DNA of 64,000 nt from Spirochaetes bacterium GWE1_32_154. GTDB taxonomy: Bacteria; Spirochaetota; GWE2-31-10. Of the stretch, positions 44,932-54,102 are shown in pieces. How positions within the stretch are numbered: the first letter of the stretch is position 1; the number at the start of each line of letters is the position of its first letter. The DNA lies in assembly GCA_001829315.1 (NCBI GenBank), contig MIAY01000008.1, forward strand, positions 124,001-188,000. The letters are read 5' to 3'. Position numbers and translations under genes: made by a program. The notes beneath the pieces were generated by a model. That model saw only the letters and a program-made list of their open reading frames with translations, was not told where the DNA came from and did no database searches.

Positions 44932-46131
44932 ATGGAAGATCGAAGTATGATTAAACCGATTCTTGAGGCACTTGAGTATTTTTCAACAAGTGATGAAGAA
45001 TTACAGTTTTACTATAAAGTTATTGATAAATTTTGTGCAACCTGGTTCGGCAGAAAAATACTGGCTTCAAAATTTACAAAATTAGATTATTTACTAATCC
45101 ATGATCTTTTGGGTGAATATATACGATTTGAATCAAATAATAAACGAGTTGCACTTTGGATCCTTTCAATAAATCGTGTTTGTTATAATTATTCTGTTAA
45201 TTTGAGTTTTATAAAAAAAGATTTAAGAGAAATAGCCGAAGGTATTGATGATACATTAGATACTTCACTTATTGAACCTATTATCAATAATTTAAAGGAA
45301 TTCGAAAAGCTTCATTTAGAAGCAGGTGTTGATAACAGAGGTGAGGCTGATATTATTGGTAATTTTCTTCAATGGGTTGGTTTATATACTTCATTTATAT
45401 ATCCTTCGCTCGAAAATAAAGAAAATTTTTATGATAAAAATATTATTAAGGCAATGAATTTTTTATTAGTGGAGTTTATTAAACAAAAGTCGAATGATAA
45501 AAGATTGGCTTTTTTAATAATGGCAATAATGGAGGCTTGCAGTCAATATTCCTTAAGAGGTGATATTAATTCTGTTATAATTGACGATATGTCCAGTGAA
45601 TTATCCGATGGTTCTGTAATTCCGGGAACAGAAGAAAATATGGTTAGTGAACTGCTTAATAAGTTAAAAGAAGAAAATGATAAACAAAGACAAAGACCGA
45701 TTTTATCGAAAGAAATATTAGCTGATCAATATATTAAAGATAGTTTTGATCAGTTTATTGAAGATTTAAATTATGATATAAATGAATCAGTATCAGTTTT
45801 TAATAATTATGTTAATACATTAACTAATAAATTTGTAACATTTGATCAGGGAAAACAGTTTTTATTTATGCAAACATTAAACAGGTATAGAAGAAATTGC
45901 AAATCAAGTTTAAAAGATGGTGTTTATAAAACATTAAAAAAATCTGTACGTTTATTATCCGAACAATCAAAAAAATGGTTTGTTGATGAGTTAAAAAAAT
46001 TAGAAAATGAAAGTGATGTGTATATTGACTTTGTAATACAAAAATTAAAATCAGAAAAAGTTTCAAAAACAAATACTTCCAAGTTATTTGTTATGCTATA
46101 TTTGATTTATAAATTCGAACTTATGGAATAG
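44932..46131 (+). CDS. Helical protein of unknown function downstream of trpS
   Basis: About 399 residues, predominantly helical and acidic, with no signal peptide, cysteine motif or catalytic signature. The frame is open from a GTG at 44917, but GGAG (44922-44925) is correctly spaced for the ATG at 44932. Features include the N-terminal segment EALEYFSTSDEELQFYYKVIDKFCATWFGRKIL and a coiled coil near 245-265 (MVSELLNKLKEENDKQRQR). I do not recognise the family; it may be lineage-specific. It is followed after nine bases by the LRR lipoprotein gene. Confidence 0.72.
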   Translation: MEDRSMIKPILEALEYFSTSDEELQFYYKVIDKFCATWFGRKILASKFTKLDYLLIHDLLGEYIRFESNNKRVALWILSINRVCYNYSVNLSFIKKDLREIAEGIDDTLDTSLIEPIINNLKEFEKLHLEAGVDNRGEADIIGNFLQWVGLYTSFIYPSLENKENFYDKNIIKAMNFLLVEFIKQKSNDKRLAFLIMAIMEACSQYSLRGDINSVIIDDMSSELSDGSVIPGTEENMVSELLNKLKEENDKQRQRPILSKEILADQYIKDSFDQFIEDLNYDINESVSVFNNYVNTLTNKFVTFDQGKQFLFMQTLNRYRRNCKSSLKDGVYKTLKKSVRLLSEQSKKWFVDELKKLENESDVYIDFVIQKLKSEKVSKTNTSKLFVMLYLIYKFELME

Positions 46132-46140
46132 GAGTTTTTA

Positions 46141-47241
46141 TTGAATTATTTTATTTTTATACAAAAATGTGTTTTAATAGTGTTTTTATTAGGGGGCTGT
46201 TCACATACAAATAGTGATAAGAAAATTACTCATAGTGTTGATTTATCGGGAGTTGGAATTGTTAATCTTCCTGTTGATATATCCGGTGAGTATAATGCAA
46301 AGATATTGAACTTATCAAATAATAATATGACTGATTTGCCGGATACAATAAAAAAATTTAAACAGCTTGAATATTTAGATCTTTCAAATAATAAAATAGA
46401 AGAAATTCCTTCTGTATTATATGAAATGAAGTCATTAAAAAAAATTAAGTTAGATAATAATAATATTATCTACCTGAGAAGTTTATTCAATAAACTCACT
46501 AATTTAGAAGAGTTAAGTATTAGAAATAATAAAATTAAAAATATATCAAGAGATTTTTCATTACTTAATTCCTTGAAAATTTTAGATTTGACGGGAAATC
46601 AGATCGAAAAATTTGATGATTTATTCTTTCCTCAATTAAAAATATTAACTTTATCCCGGAATAATATATTTTTATTTCCTGAAACTGTTATTACAGAAAA
46701 TATTAAAATTATTAATGTATCAAATAATAAAATTAGAAGAATCCCTGATAGTATTAAGAATGCTACTTCATTAAATGTTTTGAATTTATCAGGTAATAAG
46801 ATATGGTATATACCAGCTGATATAGATGGTCTGGTGTCCCTGAAATCTTTTGATTTGTCTTATAATGAATTAAGCTACTTAATACCGGAAATTACAAAGA
46901 TATTTGCTTTAGAAGAACTTTATCTTGATGGAAATAAGATAAAAAGCATTCCTCATTCTATTAAATCCTTGTCTAATTTAAAAAGATTATCATTAAAAAA
47001 TAATGAATTATCCGAGGTTCCTTTAATCATTTTTGACAATGATTTTAATCTTTTTGAAATATATTTAAATAATAACAATTTTTTTATTTCTAATGAAATA
47101 TTAAGTAAAAAAAGTTATTATACTGTTGATTTAAGAGGAAATAAAATGAAATCTGATATAAAATCAGATTTATTAAAGTATAAAGTGACTAATGGAATTC
47201 AAAATGTTTTTGGTGATAAAAAAAATGTAATAAGGTTATGA
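46141..47241 (+). CDS. Leucine-rich-repeat lipoprotein
   Basis: Type II signal peptide with lipobox LLGGC (Cys at residue 20). The mature protein is a run of about 12 leucine-rich repeats of 22-24 residues, of the pattern LEYLDLSNNKIEEIPSVLYEMKS and LEELSIRNNKIKNIS, the shape of a curved solenoid for protein binding. The C-terminal 25 residues serve as a cap. The start is TTG, with AGGAG about six bases before it. Such surface or periplasmic LRR lipoproteins are common in spirochaetes, some acting in host or cell attachment; that role is not shown here. It is followed closely by the acidic-repeat protein gene. Confidence 0.88.
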   Translation: MNYFIFIQKCVLIVFLLGGCSHTNSDKKITHSVDLSGVGIVNLPVDISGEYNAKILNLSNNNMTDLPDTIKKFKQLEYLDLSNNKIEEIPSVLYEMKSLKKIKLDNNNIIYLRSLFNKLTNLEELSIRNNKIKNISRDFSLLNSLKILDLTGNQIEKFDDLFFPQLKILTLSRNNIFLFPETVITENIKIINVSNNKIRRIPDSIKNATSLNVLNLSGNKIWYIPADIDGLVSLKSFDLSYNELSYLIPEITKIFALEELYLDGNKIKSIPHSIKSLSNLKRLSLKNNELSEVPLIIFDNDFNLFEIYLNNNNFFISNEILSKKSYYTVDLRGNKMKSDIKSDLLKYKVTNGIQNVFGDKKNVIRL

Positions 47242-47259
47242 TTAGTAAGGAGCGTATTA

Positions 47260-48201
47260 ATGAGTTGTTTTAAAAAGTATATTGTATTTTTTTTAGTTTT
47301 ATCATTTGTAATACAATTAAATGCTATTCCGCTAAAAGATTATACATCAATGGCAGATAGAGATAGAATCATGCTTGCCATTTCATATTATGAAGTAGGC
47401 GAGAGGTATATTCAAAATAATAAAAAAAATCTTGGTGAGGCACATATTAAGTATGCAATAGAAATAGAGCCTCAAGTAAAACGTTACAGGAGTGGAGAGT
47501 TAACTTTACCTGTTAAATCTATTTCCATTGACTGGGAATCAATATTTGATGATTCAAAGGAAGATGTATCAACGGATACTGTAGATGCTGATGAACCAAT
47601 TGATGACGCAACTACTGATTCTGTTGTAGCTGATGAACCAATCGATGACGCAACAACTGATTCTGTTGTTGCTGATGAACCAATTGATGACGCAACTAAT
47701 GATTCTGTTGAAGCTGATGAACCAATTGATGACGCAACTACTGATTCTGTTGTAGCTGATGAACCAATCGATGACGCAACTACTGATTCTGTTGTAGCTG
47801 ATGAACCAATTGATGACGCAACTACTGATTCTGTTGTAGCTGATGAACCAATTGATGACGCAACTACTGATTCTGTTGTAGATTTATTTCATTATTTTAT
47901 GAAAAATTTAAATGACAGAAATGTTAAGGACGCTGTATCAGTTTTCTCTGATACTATTTTTATAAGAGATCTTGATATAAATTTGACGAAAGAAGAGTTT
48001 TTTGAGACAATATCAGGTTGGTTAGAAGGTGGGACTGAATTGCCTCATTATGAAATAATTTCTTTAAGTGATTCTATAATTTCTGTTGTTTTTTCAAATA
48101 GTAATTTCTTTCTACCGTTGAAAGATAATCGGGTTTATTTAAAAGCAGAAAAAAATGATGTTAATTTATTGTTTACATTAATCTCTACTGAAATTTTCTA
48201 A
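47260..48201 (+). CDS. Exported protein with seven 14-residue acidic repeats
   Basis: Signal peptide at about residues 1-23 (ending LNAIP). A helical segment with YYEVGERYIQNNKKNLGEAHIKYAIEIEP resembles a TPR. Then come seven tandem copies of ADEPIDDATTDSVV (residues about 110-207), differing by single changes (N for T, E for V). The C-terminal 100 residues (FHYFMKNLNDRNVKDAVSVFSDTIFIRD...) could be an NTF2/SnoaL-like fold; this is a guess from pattern only. The acidic repeat is likely an unstructured spacer or a length-variable surface region. It follows the LRR lipoprotein gene by 18 bases. Confidence 0.8.
   Translation: MSCFKKYIVFFLVLSFVIQLNAIPLKDYTSMADRDRIMLAISYYEVGERYIQNNKKNLGEAHIKYAIEIEPQVKRYRSGELTLPVKSISIDWESIFDDSKEDVSTDTVDADEPIDDATTDSVVADEPIDDATTDSVVADEPIDDATNDSVEADEPIDDATTDSVVADEPIDDATTDSVVADEPIDDATTDSVVADEPIDDATTDSVVDLFHYFMKNLNDRNVKDAVSVFSDTIFIRDLDINLTKEEFFETISGWLEGGTELPHYEIISLSDSIISVVFSNSNFFLPLKDNRVYLKAEKNDVNLLFTLISTEIF
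47587..47880 (+). repeat. Seven tandem copies of a 42-bp in-frame repeat
   Basis: Seven adjacent units of exactly 42 bases, beginning GCTGATGAACCAAT. All units keep the reading frame and differ at only a few positions (for example T/C at the third base of Ile, and AAT for ACT in the third unit). High identity between units indicates recent expansion or homogenisation. Confidence 0.95.
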
Positions 48202-48225
48202 TTCTTATATTTTTACATGGCACTT

Positions 48226-48930
48226 TTACCAGAGAGAATCTTGATTAAAAGTGTCTTGTATAATAAAATTTTCAAATCGTGTTGTTGTAATCGATAATCC
48301 GATACTGTTAAAATATTCTTTATCAATTTTACCCCTGTTTGCAAAACTAATATTAATCATTGCCGGATTTGAAATCAGAAAATTATTAAATGATAATGTA
48401 GAAATCTCATTTATAGATATATTTGAATTATATTTTACAAATTTATTGTTTACGTTTTTTAAGGTCATTGATGATATATAAATAGTTGTATACCAATTTT
48501 TCATGTTGAATATTAATTCTGTATTATTTTCAGTTGTGGTTATTTTTGTATTTGGTCTCAGAGGTGATAGTGTGATTTGATCGGATATATTCCTATCAAT
48601 TGGATAATTTGGAGAATATGCAAGTGATTCAATATATATTTGATTTTCTGACTTGTATTTTAGTTTATAACAATATAAATCATAATATCCAGAATTGAGA
48701 TTATTAAGTATTAATTCTGAATTTTCAGTAGACTCGGATGTGCTTGAATATCTCATGCCTGATGATAGATTGATACAATATATATGCCATAAGGTTTTAG
48801 TTGATTTCTTTTGAGAATCAGCATTTAATTTCATATTTAAAGAATAATTTTCCCGGTTTCCGATTATTTCGATTGATTTACTGGAACATGAAAAGAATAA
48901 AACTAAAAGTGTCAATTGAATTAATTGCAT
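48226..48930 (-). CDS. Lipoprotein of unknown function
   Basis: Type II signal peptide with lipobox FFSC, followed by a beta-rich mature part with no family I recognise. The frame is open from a GTG at 48939, but AAAAGG (48944-48940 region) is well spaced only for the ATG at 48930. That ribosome-binding site is part of one arm of a 20-bp perfect inverted repeat (48940-48993), so expression is probably controlled there. The stop lies 24 bases from the stop of the convergent repeat protein gene. Confidence 0.75.
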   Translation of the reverse strand: MQLIQLTLLVLFFSCSSKSIEIIGNRENYSLNMKLNADSQKKSTKTLWHIYCINLSSGMRYSSTSESTENSELILNNLNSGYYDLYCYKLKYKSENQIYIESLAYSPNYPIDRNISDQITLSPLRPNTKITTTENNTELIFNMKNWYTTIYISSMTLKNVNNKFVKYNSNISINEISTLSFNNFLISNPAMINISFANRGKIDKEYFNSIGLSITTTRFENFIIQDTFNQDSLW

Positions 48931-48939
48931 TTTATGCAC

Positions 48940-48993
48940 CTTTTACTGTATTTAATATATAAATTTCTTATATTATATTAAATACAGTAAAAG
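48940..48993. promoter_or_regulatory. 20-bp perfect inverted repeat over the lipoprotein ribosome-binding site
   Basis: Arms 48940-48959 and 48974-48993 are exactly complementary over 20 bases and separated by 14. On the minus strand the second arm ends in AAAAG, part of the ribosome-binding site ten bases before the ATG at 48930. No T-tract follows, so it is not a terminator. It could be a two-site operator or an RNA hairpin that hides the ribosome-binding site. Confidence 0.75.
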
Positions 48994-49047
48994 TGAATAA
49001 TCAATACAAAAAATGAGATAATTTATCAATATGAGGTTTTTAATAAT

Positions 49048-50829
49048 TTAATTATCACCAATGATTGCTTTTAATTGTCGGATCGATTCAGCAATCTTTA
49101 CTTTTGGCATATTCTGATATTTCATTGGTATCATATCTTTATGGGTACACTCCAAAACTGAAACCAGATTTTGCAACTCCACTTCGTACGGATATACTGC
49201 CGGTATAAAATTATTAATAGCTTCTTCAATATGTTTGTCCGTTACAATATCCAGGTTCTCAGATGCAGCTATAAATTTCCCACGCACAAGAATTGCTTCT
49301 ATATCAGCACCGGAATAGGTTATTTTTTGTTTTTTAATTAAATCATCATTATATACAACATCGGTCTTAATGCGGAGTTTACGTATCATGGTGTAAAAAA
49401 GTTCCTCTCTTTCTTTTTCCGTTTCAGGATAAAAAAGTGATAAATGCTCTTCGCATCGTCCCTGTCTTTTTATATCTATTGGTAAGATATCAGGACGGCA
49501 TGTGATGAGAAACCATAATATTCTTCCCCGGTATTCGGTATTACCCATAAATGATGCGATTTGCGCAAACACTCTATTGGATGTACCGCTGTCCCCATCC
49601 TGATTTCTATCTCCAAGAACAGCATCAGCCTCATCAATTATTACTCCGACAGGTGACATCGCTTTTAGTATATTCAGTATTTTTTCAATATTTGATTCTG
49701 TAGCACCGACATATTTTGATCTAAAATTAAGAACCTTAACAACAGGAATCCCAATTTCGCCGGTAAAACACGTGCAGAGAAATGATTTCCCCGTTCCAAC
49801 CGGTCCGGAAATTAAATACCCCATAGGAAGAACATCTAATCGTCCATTTTTTATATTTAAAGCTGCTTTTTTTAATGCACTTTTTACAAAATCGTGACCA
49901 CTAACCATTGTTAAATTATCTTCACTTTCAATAATTTCAAGCATTCCTACGGACTCGGATTCTATAAGTTCTTTTTTCTTTTGCCTTAAATATTCCAATG
50001 ATATATTTTTCTTTTCCTGATAGCTTTCTGAAATAATTTGATTTATATTAACAAGATTTAAACCTCCTGTTACTTTTGAAATCGTTTTTATTGAAATTGA
50101 ATCATCAATAAGAAGTCGTCCGGTAGTTTTATTATAAGTTAAAAAGTCGTCCCTGGTTTCTTCGTCAGGAATGGGTATGTTGATCTTAATGATATTCGGG
50201 CATTTTACAAGACTTGCATTCATTTCAGATAAAGTCTCGGTTAAGAGAATAATTGTTACATCTTTATTGATCCACAAAGGGTTATAAGCCCATCTTTTGA
50301 TAGTTACTAAAGCAAAACGGTCTTCTTCAGAGAATATTGAGCCGGTCATTGCAGGTGCAACTGTTTCAGCAAAATCAATAACTAAAACGGTTCTTTCTTT
50401 CTGTTCAACTTTTTTATAAAAGTAATTTTCAAGTATTTCAAATGATTTATAAAGATTGCGGGTTAATATACCGGAAATATTGTTTTTAGATATTCCCTCT
50501 ATCTGACTTGCTGCAGCAGTATCAATAAAATCGTTTTTAGTTGTGGCACCTGTTTTATCAAAAGGATTTTCAATAAATGAAATACCTGATGAACGGTCAT
50601 AACAAATAATTTTTCCTTTATATCCAAATAAAATATCAGCAAAATATTCCTGAATTTTTACAAATTTATATTCATTATCACTTGTTCTTTGTGCAAGAAA
50701 ATCTCTGATATTTCCATGAAATATGTATGTTGATGCTGTATTTGAACAATATTTAATTGCGAATGTTTTTGCCCACTCGGGCAGTTTTCTTATAAAGTTA
50801 TAATTTTTTTGAATTAAATGTTCTGACAC
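49048..50829 (-). CDS. AAA ATPase with a degenerate N-terminal ATPase-like half
   Basis: 593 residues. The C-terminal half is a complete AAA module: Walker A GPVGTGKS near 345, Walker B VGVIIDEADAV near 395, sensor-1 region ILWFLITCRPD, and arginine-finger region IDIKRQGRCEEHLSLF, then a helical lid with SGADIEAILVRG. The N-terminal half resembles an AAA fold without Walker A (RTVLVIDFAETVAP stands where Walker B would be), a layout recalling Ycf46-type proteins. The GHKL-HDOD gene upstream ends 15 bases before it, so both are in one operon. Probable remodelling ATPase; target unknown. Confidence 0.85.
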   Translation of the reverse strand: MSEHLIQKNYNFIRKLPEWAKTFAIKYCSNTASTYIFHGNIRDFLAQRTSDNEYKFVKIQEYFADILFGYKGKIICYDRSSGISFIENPFDKTGATTKNDFIDTAAASQIEGISKNNISGILTRNLYKSFEILENYFYKKVEQKERTVLVIDFAETVAPAMTGSIFSEEDRFALVTIKRWAYNPLWINKDVTIILLTETLSEMNASLVKCPNIIKINIPIPDEETRDDFLTYNKTTGRLLIDDSISIKTISKVTGGLNLVNINQIISESYQEKKNISLEYLRQKKKELIESESVGMLEIIESEDNLTMVSGHDFVKSALKKAALNIKNGRLDVLPMGYLISGPVGTGKSFLCTCFTGEIGIPVVKVLNFRSKYVGATESNIEKILNILKAMSPVGVIIDEADAVLGDRNQDGDSGTSNRVFAQIASFMGNTEYRGRILWFLITCRPDILPIDIKRQGRCEEHLSLFYPETEKEREELFYTMIRKLRIKTDVVYNDDLIKKQKITYSGADIEAILVRGKFIAASENLDIVTDKHIEEAINNFIPAVYPYEVELQNLVSVLECTHKDMIPMKYQNMPKVKIAESIRQLKAIIGDN

Positions 50830-50844
50830 TTTAAGAAATCCTTT

Positions 50845-52329
50845 TTATTTATCTTTAATCTTTACTCTTATTTCTTCAACCAGTTTTTTAAAATCACTTT
50901 CATTTGGAATCTTAAAGTCATTGACAATCATTGATTCGTAACTTAAATATTCAAAATTATTATCATCAATTTTATTGGCGATAATGTTTGCAAGATATAC
51001 AATTTTTGCGATTTTTCTAACGTCTTCTTCAGCACCAAAAGGGTTTGATTGTGCTTTAATAATATCGATAATATGTTGTGGAACACCCCATTTTTCGGTC
51101 ATTTTTGCACCTATTTGAAAATGATTAGCACCCTCTAAGAGATTATCGATTATGTTCATAGAAATATTTTTATTCATACAAAATTTAGCAATTTTATCGA
51201 GTGTTTTTTCGTGAAGACTTTTTAATACTATCATACCTATGTCGTGTAATAAACCGCCAATATACGATTGTTCTCCAAAGTTAGTAAGATTATATTTGTC
51301 ACAAAGAATTGATGAAATTTTTGCAACTTCATAGCTGTGCTTCCAGATTTGCTCAAGTATATGAGCATCATATTTTTCTTCCATTGCTTTTTTTATACCA
51401 TAGGATTGAAGCATATATTTCAGCCCTTTAGCTCCAATAATATTAACAGCAAGTTCTATTTTTTCAATTTTATTTAATCTTCGATAGTGAGCAGAATTAG
51501 ACATTTTTAATATATCGATTGTTAAACCAGGGTCTTTTCTTATTAGTTCGCTAACTTGCTTAAAATCGACATCGTGACTTTCAATCATTTTTCCAAGAAT
51601 TCGTATGTTTTCCGGAAATTGCGGAATAGTATTTATTTCTTTTACAAGAACTTCACTTAAACTTTCAACATCTTCTTCAGTAACTAAAGATAATGGAACT
51701 GCAATTCGAACATGGGTCATGTTATTTTCCTGGACAATAGCAAAGTTTTTGTCGAAAATACCAATTTTTCTTAGCATTAATATCATGATTACAATACCAA
51801 GCCCGGCACCTTCGGTATCATCAAGAACAGTATTAAATGCATCTTCTATAGAATTAAATGTTTTCGCATGAGTTATTTTTGAAAGTATTCTTTCTCTCTC
51901 CTGTGGTTGAAGAGTTGAATTATTTGAAATAATTATATTTAAATACGGGTCTTTTATATGATAATAAACTTGTACAAAAAGTCCTTTCTTTTCCTGTAAA
52001 TCTAAATAATATTCAATATTTGATATTGTTTTTGTTTTAAACAATTTCATTCCTTTTTCATATTGTTCAGGTTCACTGATCTCCAGTTTCTCTTCGTTAA
52101 AAAAAACCCTCTTGGTATTTGCCTTTTTACCGTTATTTATTAGCTCTCTAAGACAGTATGATAAATGATCAAAGATTTTTTCTTTGCCGATTGATTTAAG
52201 ATAAAATTCAAGAATCGAAATAAAATAATCCTCAGTTTCACGACTTATTTGATAATCTTTTAAAATAAGTGGTTTTGCTTTTTCAATGTAATTTAGTACA
52301 TCAGTTTCAGTAAGAAAAATATTTTTCAT
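50845..52329 (-). CDS. GHKL ATPase-like / HDOD signalling protein (paralogue 2)
   Basis: Same two-part architecture and length (494) as the protein at 14381-15856. The N-terminal GHKL-like part has YCLRELINNGKKAN (N-box-like) and EGAGLGIVIMILMLRKI (G2-box), again with the DxGxG of the G1-box replaced (IIISNNSTL). The HDOD part (about 237-430) contains IPQFPENIRILGKMI, LTIDILKMSNSAHYRRL and GLLHDIGMIVLKSL. It is followed by the AAA ATPase gene 15 bases later. The shared loss of the G1 motif in both copies suggests altered nucleotide binding or a structural role. Confidence 0.83.
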   Translation of the reverse strand: MKNIFLTETDVLNYIEKAKPLILKDYQISRETEDYFISILEFYLKSIGKEKIFDHLSYCLRELINNGKKANTKRVFFNEEKLEISEPEQYEKGMKLFKTKTISNIEYYLDLQEKKGLFVQVYYHIKDPYLNIIISNNSTLQPQERERILSKITHAKTFNSIEDAFNTVLDDTEGAGLGIVIMILMLRKIGIFDKNFAIVQENNMTHVRIAVPLSLVTEEDVESLSEVLVKEINTIPQFPENIRILGKMIESHDVDFKQVSELIRKDPGLTIDILKMSNSAHYRRLNKIEKIELAVNIIGAKGLKYMLQSYGIKKAMEEKYDAHILEQIWKHSYEVAKISSILCDKYNLTNFGEQSYIGGLLHDIGMIVLKSLHEKTLDKIAKFCMNKNISMNIIDNLLEGANHFQIGAKMTEKWGVPQHIIDIIKAQSNPFGAEEDVRKIAKIVYLANIIANKIDDNNFEYLSYESMIVNDFKIPNESDFKKLVEEIRVKIKDK

Positions 52330-52441
52330 ATTGATTCTCTTTAATAAAAATTATATATATTTAAGTATTATAATTTATCAATTGAAAAAAGACAAACTTT
52401 TTTTTAAATTTGAATTTTTTATTAGTTATAGAGGGGGAATT

Positions 52442-52924
52442 ATGTCAAAATATAATTTTGATGATATTTTATTGTTTGCTGTTAATATTGAAAAGAATGG
52501 AGAAAACTTTTACAGGAACTTTGCCAACAAATTTAAAGATGAAACTATTAACGCGTTATTTGTATTTCTTGCAGATCAGGAAGTTGAACATTCCAGGTAT
52601 TTTTCAGAGTTATTGCAATCCGTTCAAACATTTGATACTGATAATGGTAATTATAATGATGAATATTTTGCTTATCTTCGTGCTTTTGTTGATAATGCAA
52701 TTTTTAATCAAAACAAAAATAATGAGATATCAAATTCAATTAATTCTATTGTAGATGTTTTAGATTTTGCATTACAAATGGAATCAGATTCGATCACTTT
52801 TTATTCTGAATTAAAATTATTTATGAATCAAAAAGATATTTCGAAAGTTGATATTATTATTGATGAAGAAAAAAAACACTTTAGAAAACTATATGAATTA
52901 AAATCTAAATATAATACGAAATAA
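52442..52924 (+). CDS. Ferritin/rubrerythrin-like diiron protein
   Basis: A 160-residue four-helix protein. Carboxylate and ExxH elements in order: FAVNIEKNGENFYRNF (helix 1), FLADQEVEHSRYF (helix 2 with ExxH), FALQMESDSITFYSEL (helix 3) and IIDEEKKHFRKLYEL (helix 4 with ExxH). This spacing matches rubrerythrin-like ferritin-family proteins that bind two irons and act in oxidative-stress defence or iron handling. There is no C-terminal rubredoxin domain. An upstream extension is open from 52331, but GAGGGGG directly precedes the ATG at 52442, which is the start. Confidence 0.85.
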   Translation: MSKYNFDDILLFAVNIEKNGENFYRNFANKFKDETINALFVFLADQEVEHSRYFSELLQSVQTFDTDNGNYNDEYFAYLRAFVDNAIFNQNKNNEISNSINSIVDVLDFALQMESDSITFYSELKLFMNQKDISKVDIIIDEEKKHFRKLYELKSKYNTK

Positions 52925-53014
52925 ATATTATTTTATTTCGTGTCTTTTCTTTACATAAAATATTATTTACATTAAAATAACCGGAAAATATTAATCTTTG
53001 AGGAGTCGTTTATT

Positions 53015-54049
53015 ATGGAAAAAGCTGATCTTGATTTTGCTAATCTTGACTTTAAATATAGAAAAGTTGATGGTAATATACGATATTTTTTTAAAAATGG
53101 TCAATGGGATAATGGAACTCTTCATGAGGAAGAAACTGTCGATTTGCATATTGCATCAACATGTCTTCATTATGGACAAAATTGTTTTGAAGGAATGAAA
53201 GTTTTTGAAACAAAAGATGGCTCTGTTGTTTGTTTTAGACCTGAAGAGAATTATTTACGATTAAAAAAATCTGCCGAAAAAATTTTGATGGAACCTGTTC
53301 CAAAAGAGGTTTTCTTTGATGCTTTAGAAAGGGTTGTGAAAGCAAATAAACGATTTATACCACCTTATGGCACAAGTGCTTCATTGTATATTCGACCGAT
53401 TTTACTAGGTATTTCACCTCATATCGGTTTAAGCAGATCTGAAGATTATCTGTTTATGATGATGGTAACACCGGTTGGTCCTTATTTTAAAGGCGGTTTT
53501 AAACCGGTTAAAATGCTTGTTGCTGAAGATTTAGATAGAGCAGCGCCTTATGGTTTAGGGGATATTAAAGCTGCAGGTAACTATGCAGCTGGTTTACGAG
53601 GGGCTTATAGAGCAAAAAGTACCGGTTTTACTGATGTAATATATCTTGATTGTATTCATCGAAAGTTTATTGATGAATCCGGTCCTGCAAATTTTATAGG
53701 TATTTTAAAAGATGGTACTTTTGTAACACCGTATTCCGGTTCAATTTTACCGTCAATTACTAATATGACGTTACGAACTATTGCCGAGAACGAATTTGGC
53801 TGGAAAGTAGAACAGCGACCTGTTGATATCAATGAGATTTCAAATTTTGCTGAAGCCGGCTGTTGTGGTACGGCTGCCATTATAACTCCTGTTGGGTCGA
53901 TACGATATAGAGATAAAGATTATAACTTTTATAATGAAGGTAAGGACGCCGGACCAAAAATAACAGCTTTGTATGAGCATCTTTATAAATTACAGTATGG
54001 AGAAATTGAAGATAAATACAATTGGCTTTATAAAATTGATGTGAAATAA
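53015..54049 (+). CDS. ilvE: Branched-chain amino acid aminotransferase
   Basis: Fold-type IV PLP enzyme that transaminates Val, Leu and Ile with 2-oxoglutarate. The phosphate-loop segment YGQNCFEGMKVFETKDG, the PLP lysine in YGLGDIKAAGNYAAGL, the glutamate region IDESGPANFIG, and the C-terminal AGCCGTAAIITPVG are all present. Length 344 is normal for the long bacterial type. GGAG precedes the ATG. It is monocistronic. D-amino-acid aminotransferases share the fold but are shorter and differ in the active-site wording. Confidence 0.95.
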   Translation: MEKADLDFANLDFKYRKVDGNIRYFFKNGQWDNGTLHEEETVDLHIASTCLHYGQNCFEGMKVFETKDGSVVCFRPEENYLRLKKSAEKILMEPVPKEVFFDALERVVKANKRFIPPYGTSASLYIRPILLGISPHIGLSRSEDYLFMMMVTPVGPYFKGGFKPVKMLVAEDLDRAAPYGLGDIKAAGNYAAGLRGAYRAKSTGFTDVIYLDCIHRKFIDESGPANFIGILKDGTFVTPYSGSILPSITNMTLRTIAENEFGWKVEQRPVDINEISNFAEAGCCGTAAIITPVGSIRYRDKDYNFYNEGKDAGPKITALYEHLYKLQYGEIEDKYNWLYKIDVK

Positions 54050-54055
54050 TTCAAA

Positions 54056-54078
54056 AAGGGTAGCTAATGGCTACCCTT
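54056..54078. terminator. Terminator between ilvE and the oxidoreductase gene
   Basis: AAGGGTAGC (54056-54064) pairs with GCTACCCTT (54070-54078) over five bases. The minus strand ends in T5, so it mainly serves the oxidoreductase gene; ilvE may share it. Confidence 0.7.
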
Positions 54079-54102
54079 CGTAATTGTGTAATGGCTAATG
54101 AA

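Noticed and set aside
47587-47880. CRISPR array
   Set aside because: The 42-bp units are directly adjacent with no spacers and keep an open reading frame.
48221-48253. Terminator between the convergent repeat-protein and lipoprotein genes
   Set aside because: CACTTTTA and TAAAAGTG can pair, but the stem is short and weak and neither strand has a clear U-tract.
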